DNA of 36,842 nt from a virus, in the IMG/VR virus record IMGVR_UViG_3300044765_000010, positions 1 to 36,842 of that record. One strand, written 5' to 3'. Of this stretch, positions 14,497 through 23,095 are shown one piece after another; the first letter of the stretch is position 1, and every line of letters starts with the position of its first letter. A program made the translations under genes and the position numbers. The notes beneath the pieces were generated by a model. It made no database searches. It was not told the DNA's origin and worked only from the letters and a program-made list of their open reading frames with translations.

Positions 14497-15180
14497 CTAC
14501 CTCGGCAAAATGGTGACCGTAGGTGCGGTCGAATAGGTAATGGTCATCTGATCGCCTGGACTCATCTCAATCAACTGGCTGAGCTGAGCTGTTAATGGCA
14601 GTGTAGTACTGCCTCGCTTATAGCTGATTGCCGTATATGCGCCGCCAGTTATGTGAAATCCCTGTCTTCCTGTCGCAGTATACGTTGCCGGCGATGCACC
14701 AAGCGTTACTGTATATGGAGCTTGCGCATAGTCGGTCTGAACCTGTGGCGCGAATGTCTGCTCATTCCCCACCGCCAGCGCGATGATATCTGGGAGCGCC
14801 TGTACTATAGTCACTTCATTGGCGAACTGCATTGTTGCCAAATCTGCGAATGGCTGTGGTGCTAAAGTCATTTCATTGGCTATGGCCAATGCTGAGACAT
14901 CCTGTCCGATGGGCGGCAAAGTTACTTCACCCCCCATCACGATTGCCGTACTAGATGCTGATCCTAGATCTACCGGAAATGCAGGTTCATACGTCGTTTC
15001 TACCGAGAGAACATCAGCGATCGTCAGTGATGTAGCAGTTCCGGGGGAAAGTGCCCCACCAGTGCGCCGCCACAACTGGACCAAGAAGATGAACCATATA
15101 TCTGATATGCGGCCATCCTCTCCTACAAACGGCTCATTAACCAGTGGTACGTTTGTGGTTAGCCCTGGATTGTTCGGCAT
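14497..15180 (-). CDS. Putative tail/virion protein
   Basis: Encodes 227 residues. The N-terminal part (PLVNEPFVGEDGRISDIWFIFLVQLWRRTGG) contains a W-x2-F-x3-LWxRTGG motif that I associate with podovirus tail-region proteins. The middle holds four similar short segments of the type LAxxNExTxAPQ (about 85-145), a small internal repeat. The C terminus is beta-rich. Its position after the gp10-like gene would fit a tail needle or tail-tip component, but the sequence does not prove this. Its ATG overlaps the stop of the upstream gene (TAATG). Confidence 0.5.
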   Translation of the reverse strand: MPNNPGLTTNVPLVNEPFVGEDGRISDIWFIFLVQLWRRTGGALSPGTATSLTIADVLSVETTYEPAFPVDLGSASSTAIVMGGEVTLPPIGQDVSALAIANEMTLAPQPFADLATMQFANEVTIVQALPDIIALAVGNEQTFAPQVQTDYAQAPYTVTLGASPATYTATGRQGFHITGGAYTAISYKRGSTTLPLTAQLSQLIEMSPGDQMTITYSTAPTVTILPR

Positions 15181-16616
15181 TATTGATTGTTCGAGTGGGC
15201 GTCAACCCACGCGCCTAGCAATGCCGTCTTACATGGCGCAGACCAGCTCAATTCAAAAACGCGATCACGTGCCATGCCAAGGCGACGCCATTGAACAGAG
15301 GTGAGATATTCACCTTCTTTTCCAAGCGACCGCATTACAGGATTTCCCCAGCTTTTCCCGCGTGTATCACTCCAGCGCAAGGAAACAGGATTGTCCGTAT
15401 TGCTACCGTTCCCGTCGCCAACTTCCATGCTTGCTATGAATTCAACGTAATGGATACGGCTTGAGCTGTCATCAACTCCATGCGGAAATGAACGAATGCG
15501 CGTAATTGGCGCACCATTGTCCGTATAGTTGTTAATGTCCCACATGTATAGATTGCCGTTCTGCCAATCGCCAACTACTGGAGTATTATAGGCATTCGCA
15601 TAGCACCCAGCGCGATGGCGATGAAACTGGCCATTGCTGTCCAGCCATGCCAGCTCGTTCCATTGATTATTAGAAAGATCGTATTGCCACGTTTTGTCAG
15701 TTACCGGGAAAGTCAGCACATAGAACATGTGACCTTCAATCTGGTAAGTGAACCCAATGGCTTGGTTCAGGTCCGTATATTGCTGGATTGCATCATCAAC
15801 TGCATAGGTAGAAATCTGCAGCGCGTTAAACTGCTCGCTGCGCATGACCATGGCCTTACCATGAGGATTCTGCCCAAGCCAATAAATATCACCATCCATC
15901 TGAGACACGCTAGCGGCGCTCATGCAGCCGTGCTGCATAAATACCCCGGGGAGGCGATCATAAGGGAATGGCGTATCGCCAGCGTCAAACCAAACCTCTA
16001 TCGTCTGCTGACCAAGCAAATAGACATAGCGCTTTGCCACCGCAGCAGCGACAAGCAAATCTTGTGCTCCGCTCTTGCTAGCAAAGAAAGTCGGATCGAA
16101 CGTAAGCTGATTGTTAAGCGAGATGTACCATTGCTGTGTGTTAGGGCTGTTGAAGATGAGCCAACCATCGGCAAAATTAGCTGATGTGCTTCCAACGAAT
16201 GCAGCCTGTGCAATAGCAGCAAACGCATTATTGGCAAGATGGATGCTCCATCCATTCGCAGATCCGTCAACAAGAACTAGATCTGTGTGATTGTCCGTCA
16301 TCCAGCATTGGCCAGACGATGATGAAATCGTCCCAAGCTGTGTTAGCGCCCATGTATTGGAAATGGCATAGACGATGTTTGCGAATACGCCATACAGCTG
16401 ATTGTTAGATGCGTAGTACAAACAGCGCCAGCCAGCTGCGCCGACTGCTGGAGTTCCAGCATTGGCCAGTAGCGTCAAGCCAGGTGTCGGATAGTACGTA
16501 AACGGGAATGGAGAATCGTCTGGGTTTTTCTCCCCATATAGATTTACACAGCGCTGAGCATTCGCCACAAGCGAACGCGCTGTATATGCACCGGAAGTCA
16601 ATGGCATCTTAGCCAT
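15180..16616 (-). CDS. Packaged-DNA stabilisation protein, P22 gp10-like
   Basis: Encodes 478 residues, close to the 472 of P22 gp10. The N terminus (SGAYTARSLVANAQRCVNLYGEKNPDD) is the hallmark of this head-completion family: the protein picks up the nearly filled head through gp4 and closes the portal, and tail proteins dock onto it. Further features include a WLIFNSPNTQQWYIS region and an AVGDG-like acidic segment near the C terminus. Overlapping TAATG junctions link it with the gp4-like gene upstream and the next gene downstream. Confidence 0.85.
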   Translation of the reverse strand: MAKMPLTSGAYTARSLVANAQRCVNLYGEKNPDDSPFPFTYYPTPGLTLLANAGTPAVGAAGWRCLYYASNNQLYGVFANIVYAISNTWALTQLGTISSSSGQCWMTDNHTDLVLVDGSANGWSIHLANNAFAAIAQAAFVGSTSANFADGWLIFNSPNTQQWYISLNNQLTFDPTFFASKSGAQDLLVAAAVAKRYVYLLGQQTIEVWFDAGDTPFPYDRLPGVFMQHGCMSAASVSQMDGDIYWLGQNPHGKAMVMRSEQFNALQISTYAVDDAIQQYTDLNQAIGFTYQIEGHMFYVLTFPVTDKTWQYDLSNNQWNELAWLDSNGQFHRHRAGCYANAYNTPVVGDWQNGNLYMWDINNYTDNGAPITRIRSFPHGVDDSSSRIHYVEFIASMEVGDGNGSNTDNPVSLRWSDTRGKSWGNPVMRSLGKEGEYLTSVQWRRLGMARDRVFELSWSAPCKTALLGAWVDAHSNNQ

Positions 16617-17377
16617 TACGGTGTGCTCCCGATATACATGTCTCCATAGATATTGTATGTCCCGCCACCATTGCCACGAATAGCAGGCGGCAACTGCAAT
16701 TGCGGAATCTGAGCGTTGGCTTCCTCGATAATGCGCAATGTTGCCTCCGCCTTCTTGGTCACGCGATCTGTCGTAGCAGGGTCAGCCATGATTCCGTAGA
16801 AGGTATACAACTCAGGCACAAGATTCCACAGCAGCGCTGCCTTGTACTCAGGCGGCAACGCAATCGTATCAGCCACAGTCTGGAACTGCTGAAGCTGCAG
16901 CATCGTGCTGATATGGAGCGTGTATGTGGAATTCGGCAGCGGCCATACGTACAGATTGCCAAGCGGATACGCCGGCTCATAATACGCATAACGCGGGAAC
17001 GCATTCAGATTCTTGATACTAATCCGGTTGTAATCCTCGCGTGACTTGAGGATTTCAAGCGGATAGTCAACTGGAAGCGGCGTGTTGATGTTCTGGCTAA
17101 AGTAGGCACTTTCAATCTTCGGCACCCATGTAGGCAAATTAAATTGCCCACCAGCACCAACCGTATAGCTCAGCGAGCCATTGGCCTGAAGATTGGTCGT
17201 TACAAGCTGATAGATGAAATAGCGACGGCGCTGGAGCTGCGCCATCAACATATTCAGCAGATTGAACGCATCGTTCATGTCCTCTGCAGCCGGAGTCTGC
17301 CCCACCCCTACCACGTTTGCAGCCTTCAGCGCCAGCGTAATGATGTCACCTGGCGTGGTCGGGAGTGGAGTAGTCAT
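16616..17377 (-). CDS. Head-to-tail adaptor, P22 gp4-like
   Basis: Encodes 253 residues. The start, TPGDIITLALKAANVVGVGQTPAAEDMNDAFNLLNMLMAQLQRR, matches the tail accessory/head-completion family (P22 gp4-like) that binds the portal ring. P22 gp4 is shorter (about 166 residues), so this belongs to a longer version with a C-terminal extension ending in TYNIYGDMYIGSTP. It sits directly before the gp10-like gene, the order found in P22-type genomes. GGAG lies 8 nt before the start. Confidence 0.8.
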   Translation of the reverse strand: MTTPLPTTPGDIITLALKAANVVGVGQTPAAEDMNDAFNLLNMLMAQLQRRRYFIYQLVTTNLQANGSLSYTVGAGGQFNLPTWVPKIESAYFSQNINTPLPVDYPLEILKSREDYNRISIKNLNAFPRYAYYEPAYPLGNLYVWPLPNSTYTLHISTMLQLQQFQTVADTIALPPEYKAALLWNLVPELYTFYGIMADPATTDRVTKKAEATLRIIEEANAQIPQLQLPPAIRGNGGGTYNIYGDMYIGSTP

Positions 17378-17380
17378 CTG

Positions 17381-17776
17381 TTATGCTCCGGTATTTCTTG
17401 CTTCTGCAATCATGGCGCGGATGGAATCTGGACTAAAACGGCGATTGGCGTTGAGTCCGAGAGATTTGGCTTCTTCTATGAGCTGTTGCAGCTCGTCCAT
17501 TTCTTCAACTGCTGGCGAATAGCAGCCAGTCGAAGTAATGCCAAGTTCCGCATCGATTTCGGCCAGTCGTGCCATCAGTTGTTCACGCTCCTGCATAAGA
17601 TCATTGCGATATGCTTCAGGATCAGGCTCGCCGATGGCTGCGATTTCCTCATCGGCGTTGTGCACAAGGATCGGCGTACCATCGGCCAAGTTCACCCACT
17701 TCGGGTATTCCTCAAACTTGTAATCCGCCGTGAAATTACGCCAATTTCGGCTTTTCAGGTCTTCAGTTACTTGCAT
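17381..17776 (-). CDS. Hypothetical protein in head module
   Basis: Encodes 131 residues, acidic, with a predicted coiled coil (EAYRNDLMQEREQLMARLAEIDAELG, about 55-80). The first part contains DYKFEEYPKWVNLADGTPILVHNADEE. The KYPKWV-like motif is common in phage hypothetical proteins near coat genes. No function is known to me. GGAGAG precedes the ATG. Confidence 0.6.
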   Translation of the reverse strand: MQVTEDLKSRNWRNFTADYKFEEYPKWVNLADGTPILVHNADEEIAAIGEPDPEAYRNDLMQEREQLMARLAEIDAELGITSTGCYSPAVEEMDELQQLIEEAKSLGLNANRRFSPDSIRAMIAEARNTGA

Positions 17777-17800
17777 AGTTCTCTCCGCGTGTTTTATTTA

Positions 17801-18535
17801 TTAACCAAGATATTCAAGGCGGATATGAAGAGCATATTTCATAGCACCAGCCGTCCCAGAAGCATAGTTTGTGGTTTGGTAATTGATGTTCGTGGATGCT
17901 TTTGCATAGAAAACTTCGATGCCTTGGCCAAAAGCACCAGCAGCATTAGCCGTATTGGTAGGCGTTACAGTACCAGCCACCAATGCAACGCCAGAATCGG
18001 AATCTGTCCAGCCAATTCCAGTATTTGGCAAGGTGGATGATGCGCCATCTGCAGTTGTTTCTACTGCATAGCAGATTGCCCGATACATACCGGCACCATT
18101 TGCAGGAACTGCATATAGGAGCGTGCTGCCGATATTTGCATTTTGGTTTGTTAGGTTGATTTGTGCGACTTCTGCAGCGATACCGTTAGCTACGGTAGAA
18201 ATACCGTTGTAACTGGATATTCCACCAGTAAGGGTAGACGCACCAGTAACAGCCAGGGTACTGCTAAGCGTAGCTGCGCCAGATGCGCTGAGGGTTGTAG
18301 AGCTTACTGCAGCTGGAGTTGTACCACCGATTACAACACCGTCAATCGTCCCGCCAGTGAACGAAACTGCACTTGGAGATTGATCGGCCATTGGGGTCGA
18401 ACCAGCAGAAGGCTGTGAAGTACCAAGATCAGCAAATGGCGTAAAGGAATTGAAGTAATGGCCGCCCTGAAAATAATACACTCCAGAAGCCAGAGTTACG
18501 ATGGAATACGAACCGCCTTGATTGAACGTTGCCAT
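17801..18535 (-). CDS. Putative virion surface protein
   Basis: Encodes 244 residues, Ser/Thr/Ala/Gly rich and beta-type. The early part YYFQGGHYFNSFTPFADLG is followed by a low-complexity region with TLSASGAATLSSTLAVTGASTLTGG, a pattern of short repeats typical of trimeric beta-helical or fibre-like stalks, and ends in a more ordered domain (about 120-244). Decoration or head-fibre protein is a reasonable guess. It lies right after a terminator behind the coat gene and has its own GGGAG site. Confidence 0.5.
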   Translation of the reverse strand: MATFNQGGSYSIVTLASGVYYFQGGHYFNSFTPFADLGTSQPSAGSTPMADQSPSAVSFTGGTIDGVVIGGTTPAAVSSTTLSASGAATLSSTLAVTGASTLTGGISSYNGISTVANGIAAEVAQINLTNQNANIGSTLLYAVPANGAGMYRAICYAVETTADGASSTLPNTGIGWTDSDSGVALVAGTVTPTNTANAAGAFGQGIEVFYAKASTNINYQTTNYASGTAGAMKYALHIRLEYLG

Positions 18536-18547
18536 GATGCAACTCCC

Positions 18548-18577
18548 AAAAAGCCCACCCCCGAAGGGGCGGGGAAA
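18548..18577 (-). terminator. Rho-independent terminator after the coat gene
   Basis: On the minus strand a C-rich arm, a TTCG tetraloop and a G-rich arm are followed by CTTTTTGG. The stem has one bulge. It sits between the coat gene stop (18600) and the next start (18535). Confidence 0.8.
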
Positions 18578-18599
18578 TTACCACGCGGAGGAAATGGAG

Positions 18600-19793
18600 T
18601 TACAGCACGTCGGCCACGATCACGGACCATTCCGGACGGATGGCGGCATAGCCATACAGGATGTCCAGACGAGTGATCAGGTTATCGCCCATGATGTCGT
18701 AACCGGTGATCATACGCATCGCCACGCCATCGAATTCGGCGCGGGCCGATTCAACCACACCAGAAGTTGGCATCACCAGATCAGCGGTTGCCAACGTGAA
18801 CGCTTCAGGGTAGAAGGCGAGGTTTTGGCGATATTTGGTGCTGGCCGGAATCACCAGGCTGATGGCAGCACTATTGGCCGGAGTCGCGGTCACAGTGTTA
18901 AAAGCTGCCGGTGCAGCAACGATTGCCGGATAGATCGGGATCGAGGTTGCGCCGTTTGCCACGTTCGCAGTCACAACAAACTGCTGCAGCGTACCGTAAT
19001 CCTGTCCGGTCAAACGGTTAATGGCATTCACGCCGGCAATCGTGATGATGTCGCCTTTGTTCAATGTGCCGGTGATTGCATTGACGGTCAGCGTATTGCC
19101 GGTCTGGCCTGCGCCGTTCACGGTGCCAGCACTGAAGGTGCCGACAGTGTGAACCTGCGTGGTTTGATCCATCATCCAATCGAAACCAAGGGTATCGGTG
19201 GTAATGAGGCCGGTTTCATACTGATCGCTGATCTTGCGCTGAGGATTGAACAATCCAGCGAGCGAGCTGACAGTACGCGCTTGGGTCAGCGGGTCCATCA
19301 TGATTTTGCGATCCATGCGCGGAGCAAGAGTCTGGTCCAGAATCGCACCAGCGGTTAGCCAGGTAGAGGCGTCAGGCGATACAGTGGCATTCGACTTTGC
19401 CACGATGTTCGAGCTGGATGCCGCAACGTTCATCAGGTCATTGGCCACATATGCGGCAAGACGATTCACAGCCGGTGCAAGAATGCGCTCAGAGTAGTCG
19501 TCCAAGCTCATGGTACGTTCTTGCGTTCCGAAGCTCACAGGAACGTTTGCTTGGGTCGCCACGGTAAGCGTGGTGTTTTGTTCGCTGGTGCCCTGCGGCG
19601 TGATGGCCGGACCAGTCGAAACGGTGTAATCGTTCGGCAGGCGGACGCGCAGCGTATTACCGATCTTCGCACCATCGCGGGCGAATTGGTCATCGTACTG
19701 GCGGTCAACGTTTCGAAGGAAGGCATTCGTCTGAGTGAACAGACGTACCGCCTCATTGGTGATCTGATTGATCGTAAGAAGGCTGTTAGCCAT
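18600..19793 (-). CDS. Major capsid (coat) protein, P22 gp5-like
   Basis: Encodes 397 residues. The start (NSLLTINQITNEAVRLFTQTNAFLRNVDRQYDDQF) and the RVRLPNDYTVSTGPAI and TIPVSFGTQERTMSLDDYSERILAPA-type segments match the P22 coat protein family, which uses an HK97-type fold with an inserted domain. Residues about 215-300 (Gly/Thr/Asn rich with TLTVNAITGTLNKGDIITIAGV) correspond to the beta-rich inserted domain. GGAG lies 8 nt before the ATG. It has its own promoter and is flanked by terminators. Confidence 0.92.
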   Translation of the reverse strand: MANSLLTINQITNEAVRLFTQTNAFLRNVDRQYDDQFARDGAKIGNTLRVRLPNDYTVSTGPAITPQGTSEQNTTLTVATQANVPVSFGTQERTMSLDDYSERILAPAVNRLAAYVANDLMNVAASSSNIVAKSNATVSPDASTWLTAGAILDQTLAPRMDRKIMMDPLTQARTVSSLAGLFNPQRKISDQYETGLITTDTLGFDWMMDQTTQVHTVGTFSAGTVNGAGQTGNTLTVNAITGTLNKGDIITIAGVNAINRLTGQDYGTLQQFVVTANVANGATSIPIYPAIVAAPAAFNTVTATPANSAAISLVIPASTKYRQNLAFYPEAFTLATADLVMPTSGVVESARAEFDGVAMRMITGYDIMGDNLITRLDILYGYAAIRPEWSVIVADVL

Positions 19794-19906
19794 GATGAAA
19801 CTCCAAAAACAGTAGATGAAGGATTTACTCTTCGTCTTCCTGCCCTACGGAGACATATGGTTAACGGGCCGTGCGTCGTTTAACGGTACGACTAAACCTG
19901 ATACAG

Positions 19907-19934
19907 ATTATACATATGACTTTGATAAATGCAA
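19907..19934 (-). promoter_or_regulatory. Leftward promoter of the coat gene
   Basis: TTGCAT (19934-19929), 16 bp, then TATAAT (19912-19907). The -10 region reads ATGTATAATC, the same 10-mer as the promoter upstream of the Cro-like gene. Transcription would start near 19900, giving a leader of about 105 nt with a small GTCGT/ACGAC hairpin. Confidence 0.65.
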
Positions 19935-19956
19935 AAGCCGCCATATTTAGGCGGCT
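19933..19956 (-). terminator. Terminator/attenuator between scaffold and coat genes
   Basis: On the minus strand AGCCGCC-TAAATAT-GGCGGCT is followed by TTTTGC: a 7-bp GC-rich stem with a short U tract. Its T run overlaps the -35 of the coat promoter. It would reduce read-through from the scaffold gene and separate coat expression. The remaining spacer 19794-19906 holds only the coat leader. Confidence 0.7.
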
Positions 19957-19974
19957 CTTACAATCACTGATTAT

Positions 19975-20718
19975 TTAACGTCCTTGTCGTCTTGCTGCAA
20001 CTTGTTTCTGACGCCATTTGAACCACTCTGGAGAATTGGCAGGCGGCTCATCGCCACCGCCCGTAGCGCTTCCCTTATCGATAGGATCGATTGGTGGTGG
20101 CGCTTTGCTAACCGGCTTGCTGAGCGCCTGAGCGGCCTTCGTGTTCAGCTTCATCATCTCAATTCCCATTGCTACAGGGTCAAGAGAAACAAGCCGCATG
20201 GCATCGTTCAGGTTCTCGGGCTTACCAAGCCATGTAATCAGCCGCTCAGCTTCAGGAATGCTCGTCACAGCACGCAAGAACTCGGGGCTACCGATGCCAG
20301 CCTGCTGAAGGTTTTGGATAGATGCATCAAAATCCTGTCCAAATGCCTTGCGCCCAGCTTCCTCGATGGCAATTGCCTTCGAATTAAGATCAGCCTGCTG
20401 ACTTTGCTGGCTGATCATGCGCTGAGCGGCGGCTTGGACTAGGGCATCAAAATCTTGATGTTGGCGCTGGCCAGTTCCGTTATCGGTTCCTTGGCCTTGA
20501 GATTGCAAGCGTGCTTGCAGCTCGGCATTCTCCCGCGCTAACTGTTCCGCCCTTGCTTCGGCTGCTCGTCTTGCTGCGGTGATTTCCCCGATTCGCTTTG
20601 GCACCCAGGACGTATCTGCTGAAGTTGTTCCTTGATCTTCTGCAGTCGTTCCTTGAACGGATTCGGGAGCAGTGTTTGTTCCTGCTGATTGCTCTTCGGC
20701 ATTTTGTTCCTCAGCCAT
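19975..20718 (-). CDS. Scaffolding protein
   Basis: Encodes 247 residues, shorter than the 303 of P22. The sequence is acidic and Gln/Glu/Ala rich, with a coiled-coil stretch (AARRAAEARAEQLARENAELQARLQ, about 48-75), and ends in a short basic segment (SPEWFKWRQKQVAARRQGR). In scaffolding proteins of this type a small basic C-terminal helix-turn-helix binds the coat protein. Position between portal and coat genes is the standard one. GGAGTAACAA precedes the ATG. No protease domain is present, so scaffold is probably released intact. Confidence 0.8.
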   Translation of the reverse strand: MAEEQNAEEQSAGTNTAPESVQGTTAEDQGTTSADTSWVPKRIGEITAARRAAEARAEQLARENAELQARLQSQGQGTDNGTGQRQHQDFDALVQAAAQRMISQQSQQADLNSKAIAIEEAGRKAFGQDFDASIQNLQQAGIGSPEFLRAVTSIPEAERLITWLGKPENLNDAMRLVSLDPVAMGIEMMKLNTKAAQALSKPVSKAPPPIDPIDKGSATGGGDEPPANSPEWFKWRQKQVAARRQGR

Positions 20719-20733
20719 TTGTTACTCCGGTGG

Positions 20734-22926
20734 TTATGCGCTCTGCGGCGCTGATTCTGCTTGTGGTTGCGGCATCGGCTCGATGGTCGGCAACCCACTG
20801 GCAAGTGTAGCAGATGGGTCCATTGTTGCGCGATTCAGATCCTCGCCAGGTGCGCGAGCGGTCATGATTTCGCCAAGCTGGCGCTTCACGATTTCTTCAA
20901 ACTGTTCTGGCGTCATGGCCGGCGCGGTAAGCTTCAGACGCTCAGTTTCAGCCTTGAACGCATTCACCATGTCTTGCCGTTCATTCTCCATGCGCAAGGC
21001 CAAATGGTTAAGCGCATCCATATCCAGACGCTGTTTCTCAAGCTGCTGTTGCACGCTCTTATCAGCCAGCTCCATTTGCAGCTTCTGGATAAACTGCGTG
21101 GCCTGCTGCAATTGCTGCTGCATCTGCTGTTCTTGCGGCGTCGGGCCTTCGCCAAGCACGCCAGGATTAGTGATCTTGATCCAATTGCGCATGCGTTCTT
21201 GCAGCTCATCGGACACAGGGAAATCAGCATTACCCATGAATAGATCGCCAATTACCTGAGCCAGCGCGGGATTCTCCTTCAGCATCCCAGTCATAGCAGC
21301 AAACGCTTCCTTGCGCCGCGTCTGGAAGTTCGGACCAGAATCAGCGGTCACATCGTAGTTGCCAACAGACGGATTGAAGATAGAGGCTACTTGCGCTTGG
21401 CTTTGGCTCTCTTGCTTCTGCAATGCCTGTTTCTGCTGCGGATCAATGGTTATAAGGTGCTCTTTCCCACCTTCCGCCATGATGCGTAGCACGCGCTTGG
21501 TATCGTAGACCTTGGGAATCAAGTCAATTAGCTGAATACCTGTGTATTGCACGGCATCAGCCAGCGAATCGAGATAATGGAATGTGACGCGCTCGCCCTG
21601 CTCTTGGCGCTGCTGGATGCTAATTCCGCTGATCTCATTGCCCTGATCGCTGAATGTAGCCTCATACTGGCCACTGGCCATCATCATTTCATGTTCAGCA
21701 GTCTGCATGCCTTCCATGAAAACCGTTGCGCCTACGGGCGGTTGCTGACGCTGAGGGATAGGAATTTCATTTCCTGATTCATCGCGGTGGTTATAAGGCA
21801 AATAGGAATGGTTCTGCGTATTGGCGGTCGCCCAGTAGTTCTCAAAACCTTCGATTGCCTCAGCAGGTGCGAGATAGGGACTTTTGCTCTGGAGCGCACC
21901 GAACTCAATAGCGGCGCTAGCGTTGTAGTTATAGGAGCGCTGTGCATCCTTCAGATAGCGCACAAGGCCCTTTCGGTCCAAGCGGCCTTCGATTACGACT
22001 TCCTCTCCAGCCACGCGGACAATCGGAATGTACTTGCCAGCCCATACGCCCTTATCAACGATCTCATTGCCAACGAGCTTATACCACCGCACGGTATGCT
22101 TCTTCACGCGGCGGCGCTGTGCATCTCCACGGTCATAGGCTTCACGTAACGCTGCCTTCATATCGGCGGCGCCATCCGGCAACTCAGACTCACGGACAAA
22201 ATGCGTGCTTCCGTCATCGCGCTGGATGGCATAGAGCCATTCGTATCCTTCTTCACGCTCGAAATACTCAGCTATGCGCAGTGAGTTCTTGCGATACCAA
22301 CTCAATGCATCTTGGCCGAATACCTGAGACTTAAGGATATTACCATATTTCTTCTCAGCCTCTTCTTTGTCCAGTTCCTCGAAGATGAAGCCGAACTTTG
22401 CATCCGATCCGTCTTTTTCCTTGATATTTGGATCAAGGTAGACGGTGAGCGGATCTGGAATAGGCTGGATATAAATCTCTTGATCAAACGAATTCTCGTC
22501 CGTGTATTGCGTGATGATGCGCCAATATCCGATGCCTCCACCAACCATAAACTCGGCAGCCTTCATATAGGCTTGCACGGCTTTGGATTGGTCTTCAATG
22601 CGCTTGATTACCTGCGCATAGACCTGGGCGCTTTCGAATGTTGCTTCATCACCAGTCGGGCTTACCTTGATGGCTGGCTTGTTCATCTTGGCCTGGTTGA
22701 CCACATGCAGCCAGTGCGTATGCGTCTTGTTGATGGTTAGCATCGGCTGTCCGTCAAGCTGACGCTGAGCGCGAGTCTGAGCATTCCACTGTTCATGGTT
22801 GTCAGAATCGGCATAGAGGAACCGGATGTCGTCCTTGAACTTGTTTCTCGCCTCTTGTTCCCAAGTGACGCATTCAGCAAAGCGTCTTTGCGCACGTCCA
22901 ACGATGTCTTTATTCTTCTCTGCCAT
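20734..22926 (-). CDS. Portal protein, P22-like
   Basis: Encodes 730 residues, nearly the same as P22 gp1 (725). The N-terminal AECVTWEQEARNKFKDDIRFLYADSDNHEQWN and MLTINKTHTHWLHVVNQAKMNKPAIKVSP segments are typical of this family. The C-terminal 150 residues are Gln/Glu-rich coiled coil (QQEQQMQQQLQQATQFIQKLQMEL), consistent with the barrel that extends into the P22 head. The protein forms the dodecameric DNA entry/exit ring at one vertex. Start overlaps the stop of the small upstream gene (TAATG). Confidence 0.93.
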   Translation of the reverse strand: MAEKNKDIVGRAQRRFAECVTWEQEARNKFKDDIRFLYADSDNHEQWNAQTRAQRQLDGQPMLTINKTHTHWLHVVNQAKMNKPAIKVSPTGDEATFESAQVYAQVIKRIEDQSKAVQAYMKAAEFMVGGGIGYWRIITQYTDENSFDQEIYIQPIPDPLTVYLDPNIKEKDGSDAKFGFIFEELDKEEAEKKYGNILKSQVFGQDALSWYRKNSLRIAEYFEREEGYEWLYAIQRDDGSTHFVRESELPDGAADMKAALREAYDRGDAQRRRVKKHTVRWYKLVGNEIVDKGVWAGKYIPIVRVAGEEVVIEGRLDRKGLVRYLKDAQRSYNYNASAAIEFGALQSKSPYLAPAEAIEGFENYWATANTQNHSYLPYNHRDESGNEIPIPQRQQPPVGATVFMEGMQTAEHEMMMASGQYEATFSDQGNEISGISIQQRQEQGERVTFHYLDSLADAVQYTGIQLIDLIPKVYDTKRVLRIMAEGGKEHLITIDPQQKQALQKQESQSQAQVASIFNPSVGNYDVTADSGPNFQTRRKEAFAAMTGMLKENPALAQVIGDLFMGNADFPVSDELQERMRNWIKITNPGVLGEGPTPQEQQMQQQLQQATQFIQKLQMELADKSVQQQLEKQRLDMDALNHLALRMENERQDMVNAFKAETERLKLTAPAMTPEQFEEIVKRQLGEIMTARAPGEDLNRATMDPSATLASGLPTIEPMPQPQAESAPQSA

Positions 22927-23093
22927 TATTCTTCCTCATCATCAGCCAATGCTTCTTCAATCAACGCCTGCTTCACAATCTCAAGAGCGCCAATGGCAGT
23001 AGCAATGAGCACTTCGCCATCATGCTCATGGATGACGGCTAGCAACTCATTGACAAGACAATCAGTTCTTCGGCCAGCAGGTGTGTTCGACAT
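22926..23093 (-). CDS. Small acidic protein between terminase and portal
   Basis: Encodes 55 residues (starting MSNTPAGRRTDCLVNELL, ending ALADDEEE). It fills the gap between the terminase stop (two bases away) and the portal start, which it overlaps by TAATG. The length, tight junctions and helical character (VLIATAIGALEIVKQALIEEAL) support a real gene. The function is unknown; small genes at this position are frequent in podoviruses. Confidence 0.7.
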   Translation of the reverse strand: MSNTPAGRRTDCLVNELLAVIHEHDGEVLIATAIGALEIVKQALIEEALADDEEE

Positions 23094-23095
23094 AA

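Noticed and set aside
17144-19358. Long plus-strand open frames (17144-18040, 18522-19358)
   Set aside because: Antisense to head genes including the coat gene; 18522-19358 runs through the coat terminator. No motif supports them.
20672-21259. 195-codon plus-strand frame rich in Cys and Ser
   Set aside because: Antisense of the Gln/Glu-rich coiled coil at the portal C terminus; the composition is what the reverse complement of Gln/Glu codons gives.
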